A DNA stretch of 64,000 nt, taken from the NCBI RefSeq assembly GCF_030845175.1, contig NZ_CP132542.1, positions 1,368,001 to 1,432,000 of the forward strand, in the 5' to 3' direction. Under the pieces are notes generated by a model. It searched no databases. It saw only the letters and a program-made list of their open reading frames with translations, and was not told where the DNA came from. The stretch comes from Coralliovum pocilloporae (GTDB lineage Bacteria; Pseudomonadota; Alphaproteobacteria; Rhizobiales; Cohaesibacteraceae). This document shows, piece after piece, positions 35,832 to 44,906 of the stretch. The first letter of the stretch is position 1; every line of letters begins with the position of its first letter. The translations under genes were made by a program, and so were the position numbers.

Positions 35832-37121
35832 CTAGTTCTCACGCGTCTGGTTGGGTCGATGCGGGCGCATATTTCTGAAAATCCGGTTTGCGAGAAAACG
35901 GGTGAAAGACAGATAGAGATTTATAAACGGCCTTGTCAGCTTGTTCTTGCTGCGTTCATACGCCCTAAAGCCAATAGAGTCGATTGAATACAGCTCTCGC
36001 AGATAATCAAACCGCGCAGAAGACGCAACAACAGGATGCAGAAAGCGATGACCTCCCTCGCTTGATGATCGTTCCCGTGCGGCAGCAAGAAGTTCATCAA
36101 TATGCTTATCAAGACTGATTTCCGGATCTGTCGCAACGTGCTCAAGCCAGTCGCGATTCACCATTGGCACATTATCCGGATCAATCCCGGCAAAATCACG
36201 GATAAGCCCGGAGCCGAAAAAGAACGGCAGACCCGTGTCATCATGTGATCCAAAATCACTGATGATAAGGGTCGGGATATCTGAATAAAGAGCTTCAATC
36301 GCGACGGTTGAACTGATCGTCAGGCAAAGATCACATTCTGACAACAGGTCACTGGCTGATTCATAGGTCAGAAGCAGATTATCAGGCCGCGCTTGCCCAG
36401 ATCTGTCTGATGCGTCCAGCAACATCTCAAGATGGGCCTGAGTTCTGTGAATCGTATGCTCACTCGGCCGGGTTCGCGGCTTAACAAAGAGATCCCAATC
36501 CGGATACCGCCGTGCAAGAGCAACAAGCTGCTCCGTCAGGTACTTTCGATCATCATAAGCACGTGGAATAACAGCCTGCTCAAAAAAGACCATGCGCTTA
36601 CGGCTCTTGTTGTCACCAGCCCGCCGCTCAATTTTCTGAAGCGCAGAAACAAGTCCGAAATCTCGCGCATTCGAACCGTCATAGCCGAACGCATCGCACA
36701 TTGACCGATAGCTTTCCAGATCCTGTCTGGAGTTGAGCCAGAGAAAATCGGCAGGGGCCCGGCTGGACAAACCATCAAAGGCATAACGCAACACCAGGCC
36801 GGGATACATGGCAACGATACAGGGGCGCGGGCCCTGGTAATCCTGCAGACGAAGAAAGAATCGCCTGAACGATGACCCATCAAGGGACATGATTAATATA
36901 TCATAATTTTCAAGCACTTCCCGACTGCTCAGGCTGTCCATGCTATGGTGAAAGAGCCTGAACGGAATGTCCATCTGATCCAGTTGCTTCCCACTGATCT
37001 GCTGGGAACGAACTTTCACCAGAGCCAGATCGACCTCAGCTCCGCGCGCGGCAAAAGCCTTGCCGATTGTCGTCACAGTCCGGATAAAAGAATCATAACT
37101 TCCGACAGCAAGAATACGCAT
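35832..37121 (-). CDS. Predicted glycosyltransferase (DUF6716-like), copy 2
   Basis: A 429-residue protein starting MRILAVGSYDSFIRTVTTIG, a typical first strand and loop of a GT-B fold. It continues with MVFFEQAVIPRAYDDRKYL, WDLFVKPRTRPSEHTIHR and CDLCLTISSTVAIEALYSDIP. The C-terminus is basic and may sit on the membrane (KLTRPFINLYLSFTRFLANRIF). It shares FEQxxIPR and KPRxRxxExTxH with copy 1, so the two arose by duplication. I recall this family next to NeuB and cytidylyltransferase genes in other bacteria. Substrate not known. Confidence 0.7.
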   Translation of the reverse strand: MRILAVGSYDSFIRTVTTIGKAFAARGAEVDLALVKVRSQQISGKQLDQMDIPFRLFHHSMDSLSSREVLENYDILIMSLDGSSFRRFFLRLQDYQGPRPCIVAMYPGLVLRYAFDGLSSRAPADFLWLNSRQDLESYRSMCDAFGYDGSNARDFGLVSALQKIERRAGDNKSRKRMVFFEQAVIPRAYDDRKYLTEQLVALARRYPDWDLFVKPRTRPSEHTIHRTQAHLEMLLDASDRSGQARPDNLLLTYESASDLLSECDLCLTISSTVAIEALYSDIPTLIISDFGSHDDTGLPFFFGSGLIRDFAGIDPDNVPMVNRDWLEHVATDPEISLDKHIDELLAAARERSSSEGGHRFLHPVVASSARFDYLRELYSIDSIGFRAYERSKNKLTRPFINLYLSFTRFLANRIFRNMRPHRPNQTREN

Positions 37122-37205
37122 GTTTGAAACGTGTCCCAGAGGCCTGAGTGGATTATTGGCCAGAGCAGAGCTGACAATTTTGAGCGCTTATCCAGTTAGA
37201 CAATT

Positions 37206-38372
37206 TCAGGAAAAATCATCAAGGGCGATTTCAGCGAGTTGACGGAGTGCACCTTTTCCGCCTTCAGCAGGCAGGACAACATCCGCGATCCGGAGTACCG
37301 ATGGCGCAGCATCGGACGGACAGAGACCGAGGGCTGCCTTCCTGATACACTCGACATCATTAATGTCATTGCCGACAAAAGCGATATCTGACCATTCGAG
37401 GTCATTTTCCTCAAGCCAGTTCTCCAGGACATCAGCCTTCTGATCAGCTCCGTGAATAACCTCAAGCTTGAGCTTTTCGGCTCGCCGCTTCACCACCACA
37501 TTCTGTTCTTTGGAGAGAACAAGAATCCGGTAGCCCGCACCACGCAGCTTTTCTATCCCCATACCATCCCGACGACTGCAGATAACCGCTTCCTGACCAA
37601 GCTCATTCACGATAACCCGGTCATCGGTATGGACTCCGTCAAAGTCAGTCACAATCACCCGAATACGCCGGAGCAGCGAAACCTCCCGCAAAGGTCTGTC
37701 AGCAACCCGGGAGAGGCTTTCCGCGACAAGCCAGTCCTGCACACTGTCAATTTCAATTGCAGGTGCCTTAACCGGCACAGGCAGCAGCTTGCCACAGAAG
37801 CGATGGCCAGCTTTGCGGAAAGATGCAATGTTCATTGTATAAACAGCACCAGTCTCCAGATATTCAGGAGGCAAGTCCTGGCGTCGCTTACGCTGTTGAT
37901 TGTGATCGTGATTAACACCACGCCCAAATCCGTCTTCATCAATCGCCCAGAGAAAACCGTGACTGTCCGTTACAGAAAAGGCGCAGTCAGCACCAGACGC
38001 CTCGAATGAAGAGACCACAGCATCAATGTCTGTGGATGTTGTGAAGGGCGAGGTACACTGAAGAAAAACCAGTGTTTCCGGTGACAATCCATCCTCTTTC
38101 AGCTTGTCGAGAACATGAAACAGGGCACTTTCCGAGGTTGCAGAATCGGTGGCGATACTGTCGGGGCGCCTGATCGGCACAGCACCCCAATCAACCGCAA
38201 TTCTCAGAATGTCATTGTCATCACTTGAAACATAGACAGCATCAATACAGTCGCTTTGACGGGCAGCACGAATGGTGCGCGCGACCAGCGGAATACCGCC
38301 CAGCAAACGCTTGTTTTTGTCGGGCAGGCCTTTAGAACCGCCTCTTGCTGGAATAACAGCGATGGTCTTCAT
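37206..38372 (-). CDS. Acylneuraminate cytidylyltransferase fused to a KdsC-like HAD phosphatase
   Basis: The 388-residue protein has two parts. Residues 1-230 are a CMP-nonulosonate synthetase: IPARGGSKGLPDKNKRLLGG binds CTP, and LVFLQCTSPF and GAVYTMNIASFRKAG follow the family order. Residues 235-388 are a KdsC-type HAD hydrolase: DFDGVHTDD (nucleophile Asp243, Asp245), LSKEQN (Lys288), GNDINDVEC (334-342) and GGKGALRQLAE. All HAD catalytic residues are kept, so the phosphatase is probably active. Animal CMP-sialic acid synthetases have the same order. The fusion suits a pathway with a 9-phosphate intermediate. Confidence 0.9.
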   Translation of the reverse strand: MKTIAVIPARGGSKGLPDKNKRLLGGIPLVARTIRAARQSDCIDAVYVSSDDNDILRIAVDWGAVPIRRPDSIATDSATSESALFHVLDKLKEDGLSPETLVFLQCTSPFTTSTDIDAVVSSFEASGADCAFSVTDSHGFLWAIDEDGFGRGVNHDHNQQRKRRQDLPPEYLETGAVYTMNIASFRKAGHRFCGKLLPVPVKAPAIEIDSVQDWLVAESLSRVADRPLREVSLLRRIRVIVTDFDGVHTDDRVIVNELGQEAVICSRRDGMGIEKLRGAGYRILVLSKEQNVVVKRRAEKLKLEVIHGADQKADVLENWLEENDLEWSDIAFVGNDINDVECIRKAALGLCPSDAAPSVLRIADVVLPAEGGKGALRQLAEIALDDFS

Positions 38373-38431
38373 GACACAAAAACTCCGATCATCGCCAGAA
38401 ACTCAGCCAGATAGCTCCGGTGGCTTTCCCA

Positions 38432-39367
38432 TCAGGAAGCCAGCTGTTCGATTCCGTTTTTGTCTTTAACCCATTTCAGCTTATCGCGCTGAACCTGCTC
38501 AACAGGAAGAATATCAACTGACTTGTAGGTCAGGGCCTGATCAACATTCTTCACGTCGCGGCACAGGCGACGCAAACCGTCCGGCTCAAGACTGGCAGCA
38601 TGGTCGGTCCCTTTGAATGTCCGGTCCAGGGTGAAATGACGTTCGATATAGCCAAATCGGCCCTTGCCATAGACCCGCTCACCGAGCCGGCCAGCAGAGA
38701 GAGCGGCAATGTCAGCCGCAATTCCCAGATGATGACCGGAGAACCCGATAGCTTTGACCTTGTCGCCAAATTCTTCCTGTAACCGGTTGATCTCAAAGAT
38801 ACAGATATCCTCAAAAGCAACCGGATAGCCCGATGTACATGCGTAAAGCACAAGATCATTGGAGCGACCACGATCCGCATAAAACTGAACCAGTTCAGCA
38901 ATTTCTTCACGCGTCGTCATGCCAGTTGAAACGTGGATTTCGCCGTCATAGTTCTTGCAGAGATAGTCCTGCAGTTCATAATGCTGGTTTGTTGCAGATG
39001 GCAGCTTAATCAGGGATGGATTAAGGGATGTAATTTCCCTGGCGGAGGTCAGATCCCAGACCGAGGTACTGTACTCGATACCCATCATCCGGCATTCTTC
39101 GAGCAACTCCTTATGTTGCCCGACCGAAAACTCCAGATATTCCCGGTGATCACCATAAGTGTCTCCATAGGAATTGGCCGGAACCGGATGCGGGGCATTA
39201 TACTGCTCGTGTGTCAGGAGCTCCTTGTTGTGCCGCTTCTGAAACTTGGCCACATGCGCATTGCAGATCTTTGCAGCGACCTGAATAAGCTCTTTGGCCA
39301 GATCCATACGTCCCATATGGTTGCAGCCAATTTCTGCAATAACCTTGACTTCTTCGATATTCGACAT
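38432..39367 (-). CDS. NeuB-family nonulosonic acid synthase without SAF domain
   Basis: The 311-residue protein is a NeuB-type TIM barrel that condenses PEP with a 6-carbon aldose (or its phosphate). AEIGCNHMGRMDLAKELI (residues 11-28), KFQKR, STGMTTREEI (147-156), the metal-site GFSGHHLGIAADIAAL and IERHFTLDRTFKGTDHAASLE motifs (208-260) are present. Normal NeuB (about 345 residues) ends with a SAF/antifreeze-like domain that caps the partner subunit's site; this protein stops soon after the barrel. First gene of the leftward polysaccharide operon. The substrate is inferred, not read. Confidence 0.88.
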   Translation of the reverse strand: MSNIEEVKVIAEIGCNHMGRMDLAKELIQVAAKICNAHVAKFQKRHNKELLTHEQYNAPHPVPANSYGDTYGDHREYLEFSVGQHKELLEECRMMGIEYSTSVWDLTSAREITSLNPSLIKLPSATNQHYELQDYLCKNYDGEIHVSTGMTTREEIAELVQFYADRGRSNDLVLYACTSGYPVAFEDICIFEINRLQEEFGDKVKAIGFSGHHLGIAADIAALSAGRLGERVYGKGRFGYIERHFTLDRTFKGTDHAASLEPDGLRRLCRDVKNVDQALTYKSVDILPVEQVQRDKLKWVKDKNGIEQLAS

Positions 39368-39691
39368 AGCGCAAACCCGTTACCGGCATTCCCCAAAAAC
39401 GCCTGACGCAGACAAACCGGCCCGAACGCCAGGGGCCTGTTACTGATTTCGCGTGAAACTAGAGTGCTGGCGGGGCATTTGCAAAACTTTTTTCGGAATT
39501 GATCAGACAAACAGACCGGGCAGGATCCGCACCGGCTACAACATGCGGCACGCGCTACAAAAGGCATTCAACAGCCACAGGCGCGGCAGAAATTTATGCT
39601 GTTCCAGCCGGATTTCATTTTTTCTGTTCAACCATCAGACGATATGTGTCATGTGAATTGCGCATAATCGGCAAGGTTACCGCTGCGCATC
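39368..39691. other. Divergent intergenic region (neuB-type operon / kpsS-like pair)
   Basis: These 324 bases separate the leftward nonulosonate operon and the rightward KpsS-like genes. Only a candidate leftward promoter (39456-39484) was picked out. A small plus-strand open frame has no start signal and no recognisable product. No gene is supported. Confidence 0.5.
39456..39484 (-). promoter_or_regulatory. Possible promoter of the NeuB operon
   Basis: On the minus strand TTGCAA (39479-39484) and TAGTTT (39456-39461) are 17 bases apart, about 90 bases before the synthase start. The -10 match is poor, so this is only a candidate. Confidence 0.3.
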
Positions 39692-40984
39692 ATGACCCAA
39701 CAGCAAACATTTCTCTTTCTGCAACCTCATCCGTCTCGCTTTGGCAGTCGGCTGGTTCGCCATATGCGTAGCCTTGGAGTGAGGTGCCTGGTTATCAATT
39801 TCTCGCTGGGCGACTGGATTTGTACTTTTGGTCTGGGTGCCAGAAATTATGTGGGCAAGGTTCGCAACTGGCGCGACTATCTCGAGCGCTTTGTGGACGA
39901 AAATAACATTACAGATATTGTCTACTACGCTGATCAGCGTCCCTATCATCGCATCGCCAGATCCGTTGCCCGTCATCGCGGTCTGAATGTCTATGCCTAT
40001 GAATTCGGTTATTTCCGCCCTGACTGGATCACGCTTGAACGTGGTGGCATGGGGGTGTTCTCACATTTTCCGAATGACCCTGAGCAGATTCGTGAACTGG
40101 CAAAGGATATAGAGTTCGACGAGCCGGACACGTTTTATCCCTATCAATTCAAAGATGAGGCCTTTTTTGAGGTCATCTATCATCTTGTCCCGTTCTTCTT
40201 TCCTTATCTGTTCCCCCATTATCGCAAGGACCGCTACTATAATCCCCTGCTTGATTATCTGAGTTACATACCGCGCCTGCTGCGGTCGAAGGCCAATGAT
40301 CGCAAGGCCCAGTCCGCAGTTGAAGCTCTGGTTGCTGAAGACGTGCCGTTTTTCGTCGTCGCGATGCAAATGCAGTCTGATTATCAGATCCGCAGAGCCT
40401 CTCCTTATACCCATCTCAGTGAGATGATTACTGAAGTCGTGGATTCTTTCGTCGACCATGCTCCGGAAAACAGCAAGCTGGTCTTCAAGCTTCATCCTCT
40501 GGATAACGGCTATGAAAACTGGCCAAAGGTAATCTCGAACTATGCTGAGCAGAAAGGCTGCTCGGATCGCCTTCTTGTAATCGATGGCAGCAATCTCCAG
40601 ACACTCTACAAGCATGGCAGCGGCGTCATCGTCATCAACAGCACGGCAGGCCTGTCTGCTCTGGTCAGCAACCTGCCGGTCAAGACACTGGGAACCGCCA
40701 TTTTTGATGTGCCTGAAGTGACGTTCCAGGGTGAGCTGGATGCTTTCTGGACCGAAGGTCATGCACCGGATCCTGAAACGTTTGCGGCTCTGTCAAAGCT
40801 GCTGAAAGCAAGTGTTCAGGTAAAGGGCAACTTTTTCACCAGAGAGGGCCAGAACGCGGCAATCCCGGAATTCGCCCGACGCATCATGACCGGCGACGTG
40901 AACAGTTATGGTGCCTATGTGGAGCCACCACCCCGATTGAAGCGCGCTAAACAAGTGGGTGTGCCGATTACGTATGAAGGCTAG
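39692..40984 (+). CDS. KpsS-like capsule polysaccharide glycosyltransferase, copy 1
   Basis: A 430-residue protein of the KpsS/LipB family, whose characterised members add the first beta-Kdo to the lipid anchor of group 2 capsules. Landmarks: TFLFLQPHPSRFGSRL at the N-terminus, the YADQRPYHRIAR segment (near residue 90), YAYEFGYFRPDWITLERGG (near 108-126), FKLHPLD and VINSTAGLSALVSN, which parallels the CMP-binding region. It pairs with a second copy 8 bases downstream. No KpsM/T/E/D export genes are in the window. Confidence 0.85.
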   Translation: MTQQQTFLFLQPHPSRFGSRLVRHMRSLGVRCLVINFSLGDWICTFGLGARNYVGKVRNWRDYLERFVDENNITDIVYYADQRPYHRIARSVARHRGLNVYAYEFGYFRPDWITLERGGMGVFSHFPNDPEQIRELAKDIEFDEPDTFYPYQFKDEAFFEVIYHLVPFFFPYLFPHYRKDRYYNPLLDYLSYIPRLLRSKANDRKAQSAVEALVAEDVPFFVVAMQMQSDYQIRRASPYTHLSEMITEVVDSFVDHAPENSKLVFKLHPLDNGYENWPKVISNYAEQKGCSDRLLVIDGSNLQTLYKHGSGVIVINSTAGLSALVSNLPVKTLGTAIFDVPEVTFQGELDAFWTEGHAPDPETFAALSKLLKASVQVKGNFFTREGQNAAIPEFARRIMTGDVNSYGAYVEPPPRLKRAKQVGVPITYEG

Positions 40985-40992
40985 GCTGAGAA

Positions 40993-42291
40993 ATGTCTTC
41001 CGCACCTCAGAAAACATTTCTTTTCCTACAGGGACCTTTATCCGATTATTACTCCCGGATAGCCGCCTGCCTGATGGACAGGGGCCATATCGTCCACAAA
41101 GTCCACATCTGCGGAAATGATGTGATGGACTGGCATCACAAAGGTGCCCATTTCTATCGCGGTTCGCCTAGCGACTTCTCTGACTATCTGTCACGCACCT
41201 TCGATGACAAGGGGATTACACATATTCTCTATCACGGAGACAGGCGGCCCTATCATCAGGAAGCCATCAAATGGGCTGATATTCATGACATCTCATGCGT
41301 CGTAACAGAATTAGGCTATCTGAGGCCAGACTGGATGACGATCGAGCATCGAGCCTGTTCCACCGGATCCCATTTCCCCAATCAGGCAAACCTTGTCCGC
41401 TCAATTGCCGAGAAGGTACCGTCGCCCGATTTCTCTCGTCATTATCCAGACAAAACAGCTAGCCTGATCGTACAGGAAGCCCGATTTACTGCATTTAACC
41501 TGCTGTTCTGGCCCGTCTTTCCTCACTATCGATCCCATCGCTCCCAACATCCTGTATCCGTCTATTCCGGATGGCTCTGGGCGAAATTCAAGACCTTGCT
41601 GCGAAAGACCGATCCAACAACAACAGTCGGGCAGCTGAACAAGCGCAAAAGCCCGTATTTTGTCTTTGGCTTGCAGCTGGACGGGGATTTCCAGCTCCGG
41701 GATCACTCCCCTTTCTCAGATATGTCCGAGGCAATTGGCTATGTTATCCGATCGTTTGCGGCCAACGTTCCAGACAATGCAGTGCTGGTTATCAAGCCGC
41801 ACCCCCATGAAAGCCGTTACCGCAAGCTGAAGCGTACTATTGAGGCTCTCTCCCGACAGTTTGGCGTAGCCGATCGTATTCAGATTGTCACCGTTCCCAG
41901 CATCAAGACACTGTGCACAAACGCTGAAGGGTTCATAAGCGTCAACAGCTCGGCAGGCTTCGAAGCGCTGGAAGCCGGATGCCCTACCCTGTCCATCATG
42001 CCGACGCTGTATGATGTGGATGGCCTGACATTCCAGGGCATGGTTGACCAGTTCTGGGCAAACAAGGCACCGCCGGACGCAGAACTCTACAGAGCACTCA
42101 AATGCGCTCTGGCCGGAACAATCCAGGTCCGGGGTACCTTATACGACACGGAAGGCAGAGATCAGGCAGCCCGGGCGTCTGCAGACAGGCTGGTGGCTGA
42201 TCAGATCAACAGCCCCGACGCTTTAATGAAAGATCCGCCAAGGCTGGCAAAGGCCAAGAAGATGGGCGTAACCTATCAGCCTGGGGCCTGA
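40993..42291 (+). CDS. KpsS-like capsule polysaccharide glycosyltransferase, copy 2
   Basis: A 432-residue paralogue of the preceding gene. TFLFLQGPLSDYYSRIAACL is closer to the classical KpsS start than copy 1. HGDRRPYHQEAIKWA, VVTELGYLRPDWMTIEH, IKPHPHESRYRK and FISVNSSAGFEALEAG show the same fold and motifs. Two tandem copies suggest successive transfers rather than a single linker sugar. It ends 2 bases from the convergent UDP-glucose dehydrogenase gene. Confidence 0.85.
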   Translation: MSSAPQKTFLFLQGPLSDYYSRIAACLMDRGHIVHKVHICGNDVMDWHHKGAHFYRGSPSDFSDYLSRTFDDKGITHILYHGDRRPYHQEAIKWADIHDISCVVTELGYLRPDWMTIEHRACSTGSHFPNQANLVRSIAEKVPSPDFSRHYPDKTASLIVQEARFTAFNLLFWPVFPHYRSHRSQHPVSVYSGWLWAKFKTLLRKTDPTTTVGQLNKRKSPYFVFGLQLDGDFQLRDHSPFSDMSEAIGYVIRSFAANVPDNAVLVIKPHPHESRYRKLKRTIEALSRQFGVADRIQIVTVPSIKTLCTNAEGFISVNSSAGFEALEAGCPTLSIMPTLYDVDGLTFQGMVDQFWANKAPPDAELYRALKCALAGTIQVRGTLYDTEGRDQAARASADRLVADQINSPDALMKDPPRLAKAKKMGVTYQPGA

Positions 42292-42293
42292 CC

Positions 42294-43460
42294 CTAGTCA
42301 TTTCCGAACAGATCGCGGGTGAAAACCTTGTCTTGAACATCCGCCAGCTCTTCAGTGATGCGGTTGGCAACAATCACATCAGCCTCTGCCTTGAACGCCT
42401 CAAGATCACGAAAGACACGGGAATGGAAAAAGTGGTCTTCTTCCAGAACCGGTTCAAAAACAATGACCTCGATCCCTTTTGCCTTTAGCCGCTTCATGAT
42501 GCCCTGCACTGACGACTGGCGATAATTATCAGATCCCGTCTTCATCACCAGACGATAGATGCCCACGACTTTCGGCCCTCTCATCAGGATACGGTCTGAC
42601 AGAAAGTCCTTTCGGGTTCTGTTTGCATCAACAATCGCCCGGATAAGATTCTGCGGCACATGATTGTAATTAGCGAGCAATTGCTTGGTGTCTTTCGGCA
42701 GACAATAACCACCATATCCAAAGGATGGATTGTTGTAGTGAGCACCAATCCGCGGGTCGAGCGATACACCCTTGATAATCTGAAGCGGATCCATATTGCC
42801 AGCCAGAGCATAGCTGTCCAGTTCGTTGAAGAAAGCAACACGCATGGCAAGATAGGTATTTGCGAACAGCTTGATCGCTTCAGCCTCATCGGCATCCGTA
42901 AACAGAACAGGGACATCCCGGGTAATTGCGCTGTTCAACAGCAGATCAGCGAAGACCTCCGCACGCTCAGAGCGTTCTCCGACAATAATACGCGAGGGAT
43001 GCAGATTATCATACAGCGCTTTGCCTTCCCGCAGGAATTCAGGGCTGAAGATCACCTGTTCCGTTTTCAGCCTGTCGCGGATACCCCGCACATAACCGAC
43101 TGGAATCGTTGATTTGATAACAATGGTTGCCGTTCTGTTGCAGGCTATAACCTGCCTGATAACGGCTTCAACGCTGCTGGTGTCAAAATTATTGGTCTTC
43201 GGATCATAATTCGTTGGTGTTGCGACAATCACGAAATCAGCATCTTGATAGGCCTGTTCAGCCTCGGTTGTCGCAGAAAGATCCAGAACCTTGTTTGCCA
43301 GAAAATCTTCAAGTTCGGCATCAGCAATCGGGCACTGTCCGTTATTGACCATCTGTACGCGATCTTCCGAAATATCTACCGCGATGACGGGATGATTCTG
43401 TGCAAGAAGTACAGCATTAGACAGCCCGACATATCCCAGGCCTGCAACGGCAATCTTCAT
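42294..43460 (-). CDS. ugd: UDP-glucose 6-dehydrogenase
   Basis: A 388-residue nucleotide-sugar dehydrogenase of the short (E. coli Ugd-like) class. [20 protein letters not shown] is the NAD-binding motif, [10 protein letters not shown] and [20 protein letters not shown] follow, and [15 protein letters not shown] carries the catalytic Cys. It oxidises UDP-glucose to UDP-glucuronate, a building block for acidic surface polysaccharides. SD GGAGG sits 7 bases upstream. It lies in the capsule locus, reading left behind the half-length KpsC-like gene. Confidence 0.93.
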   Translation of the reverse strand: MKIAVAGLGYVGLSNAVLLAQNHPVIAVDISEDRVQMVNNGQCPIADAELEDFLANKVLDLSATTEAEQAYQDADFVIVATPTNYDPKTNNFDTSSVEAVIRQVIACNRTATIVIKSTIPVGYVRGIRDRLKTEQVIFSPEFLREGKALYDNLHPSRIIVGERSERAEVFADLLLNSAITRDVPVLFTDADEAEAIKLFANTYLAMRVAFFNELDSYALAGNMDPLQIIKGVSLDPRIGAHYNNPSFGYGGYCLPKDTKQLLANYNHVPQNLIRAIVDANRTRKDFLSDRILMRGPKVVGIYRLVMKTGSDNYRQSSVQGIMKRLKAKGIEVIVFEPVLEEDHFFHSRVFRDLEAFKAEADVIVANRITEELADVQDKVFTRDLFGND

Positions 43461-43600
43461 GATCCAGCCTCCGGAAGAACCAGCATTCTTTCATTCATCA
43501 CAAAATTCATACCGTCAGTGTGCAACACAGCGTCGTGATGAGTTCTCGGAAGCTGGGATGACGCGTTTTCCAAGGTTTTTCAACTGTTTTTTAGGTCAAA

Positions 43601-44680
43601 TTAGGCCGGCTGATCTGCCAGGCGATTCAAGATCTCTCTAACGGCCCGAGAAAAATCACCTCTTTGCAGGCGCCCGGCCGTTTCAATCACGTAGATCATA
43701 TACCGTTCAAAGAACGCATAATACAGATGCTCTGCCCTGATATCAGCCAGCCCGATCACAGCACGCCTGCTGATCGCATCAGCAATAACCGACTGCCTGT
43801 TGCCTTCAGCCCCTGATAGAGCGTGGTCCTCCGTCAAACCCCATCCCGCATAGAACGGCATTCCGAAGACATGAACAGGCAGCGCCGCATTCAAGGCTTC
43901 AAAACCAATCTGGCTGGTCACCACATAAACGCTGACCGCATGCTCAAAAACCGTCCAGATGTTGACAGGGGTCATGAGAAAACTGATGCGTGCCCGCTCA
44001 GCCTCACTCAGGAACCCGGCGAGCTGATCCGGATGCAGATAGCCTTTCTTTCGCCCGAGATAGACTTCCGGATGGATCTTGATAACAACCCTATGGTCGG
44101 GATTATCCGCCAGCGCCGCTTTGACCATCTGCTCAAATGACGTGACGCTCCCCGCTCCAAGCTCAATAGACTTGTCGTCATAGGTCTGGTCCACAATCAG
44201 AACAAACCGACCCAGAGCCTGAAGGTCTTCCGGCAGTACCGTCTGATCATAGCTGTCATTGTATTTCGACAAGCGGTTCTGGCGCAGAGCATCCATGACC
44301 TCACGACCGGATTGCACGACAGACAGATCGTCCTCGGCAGCTTCAACAGCAGAGATAACCAGATGCTCAAAGCGGCTCGGCCTTGTGGCATCAAAATAGA
44401 TGCCCAGCTCATCAAAGACCAAAGAAACGGAACGCTCCACATGACCGGGCCTGACAGAGCGCAGCAAACCATCCTCTCCGGTCAGGTAATGCTTACCCAG
44501 TCCCTCTGCCACAAATCGCGCCGTACGCGCCCACCGGCGCATGCCCCATCCGACAATGACTGAATCAGTATCCAGAAAGCAGGACAGAGGGAGAAAATAG
44601 GCGACACCATCAAGCGCAACCTCAAACTCCTTACGCCGCTTCAAAAGGCCGGGAGACAGCAAGCCGATATGTTTTGTCAT
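43601..44680 (-). CDS. KpsC-like protein, single glycosyltransferase module
   Basis: The 359-residue protein matches one half of KpsC. VIVGWGMRRWARTARFVAE, LTGEDGLLRSVRPGH, SLVFDELGIYFDATRPSRFEHL, LSKYNDSYD, VLIVDQTYDDKSIELG, VIKIHPEVYLGRKKGY, VYVVTSQIGFEALNA and MPFYAGWGLTEDHA run in KpsC order. The VDQT and VVTSQ segments look more like the N-terminal KpsC module than the C-terminal one. Characterised KpsC is about 675 residues with two GT99-type modules that alternate Kdo linkages; here only one is present, with no sign of a frameshift or a second half nearby. SD GAGAGG precedes the start. Confidence 0.85.
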   Translation of the reverse strand: MTKHIGLLSPGLLKRRKEFEVALDGVAYFLPLSCFLDTDSVIVGWGMRRWARTARFVAEGLGKHYLTGEDGLLRSVRPGHVERSVSLVFDELGIYFDATRPSRFEHLVISAVEAAEDDLSVVQSGREVMDALRQNRLSKYNDSYDQTVLPEDLQALGRFVLIVDQTYDDKSIELGAGSVTSFEQMVKAALADNPDHRVVIKIHPEVYLGRKKGYLHPDQLAGFLSEAERARISFLMTPVNIWTVFEHAVSVYVVTSQIGFEALNAALPVHVFGMPFYAGWGLTEDHALSGAEGNRQSVIADAISRRAVIGLADIRAEHLYYAFFERYMIYVIETAGRLQRGDFSRAVREILNRLADQPA

Positions 44681-44906
44681 CGCAAGCCTCTCACATCCCT
44701 GGCGATGCCACGTCCTATAATCAATCCTTCGGCCCGAATAAAGAACAGGGAAAGAAACAGATCCATTATGTCACTGATACGAGATCCGTACAGGTCGACT
44801 TCCATCTCGTTAGCGTTTTCTCACAGTACCCCTCACAATGCTATGACTTGGGTGTGAAGGCGACAGGCTCTAGGGTCAAGAGAAACCATCAACTGGAGCA
44901 GATCAG

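Noticed and set aside
40061..40762. 233-codon minus-strand frame opposite the first KpsS-like gene
   Set aside because: The plus-strand gene has conserved KpsS motifs throughout; the antisense frame has none.
43601..44680. KpsC-like gene as a pseudogene or frameshifted remnant
   Set aside because: The frame is intact with a good SD and a complete module; no trace of a second module was seen on either side, so it is treated as a genuine single-module protein.
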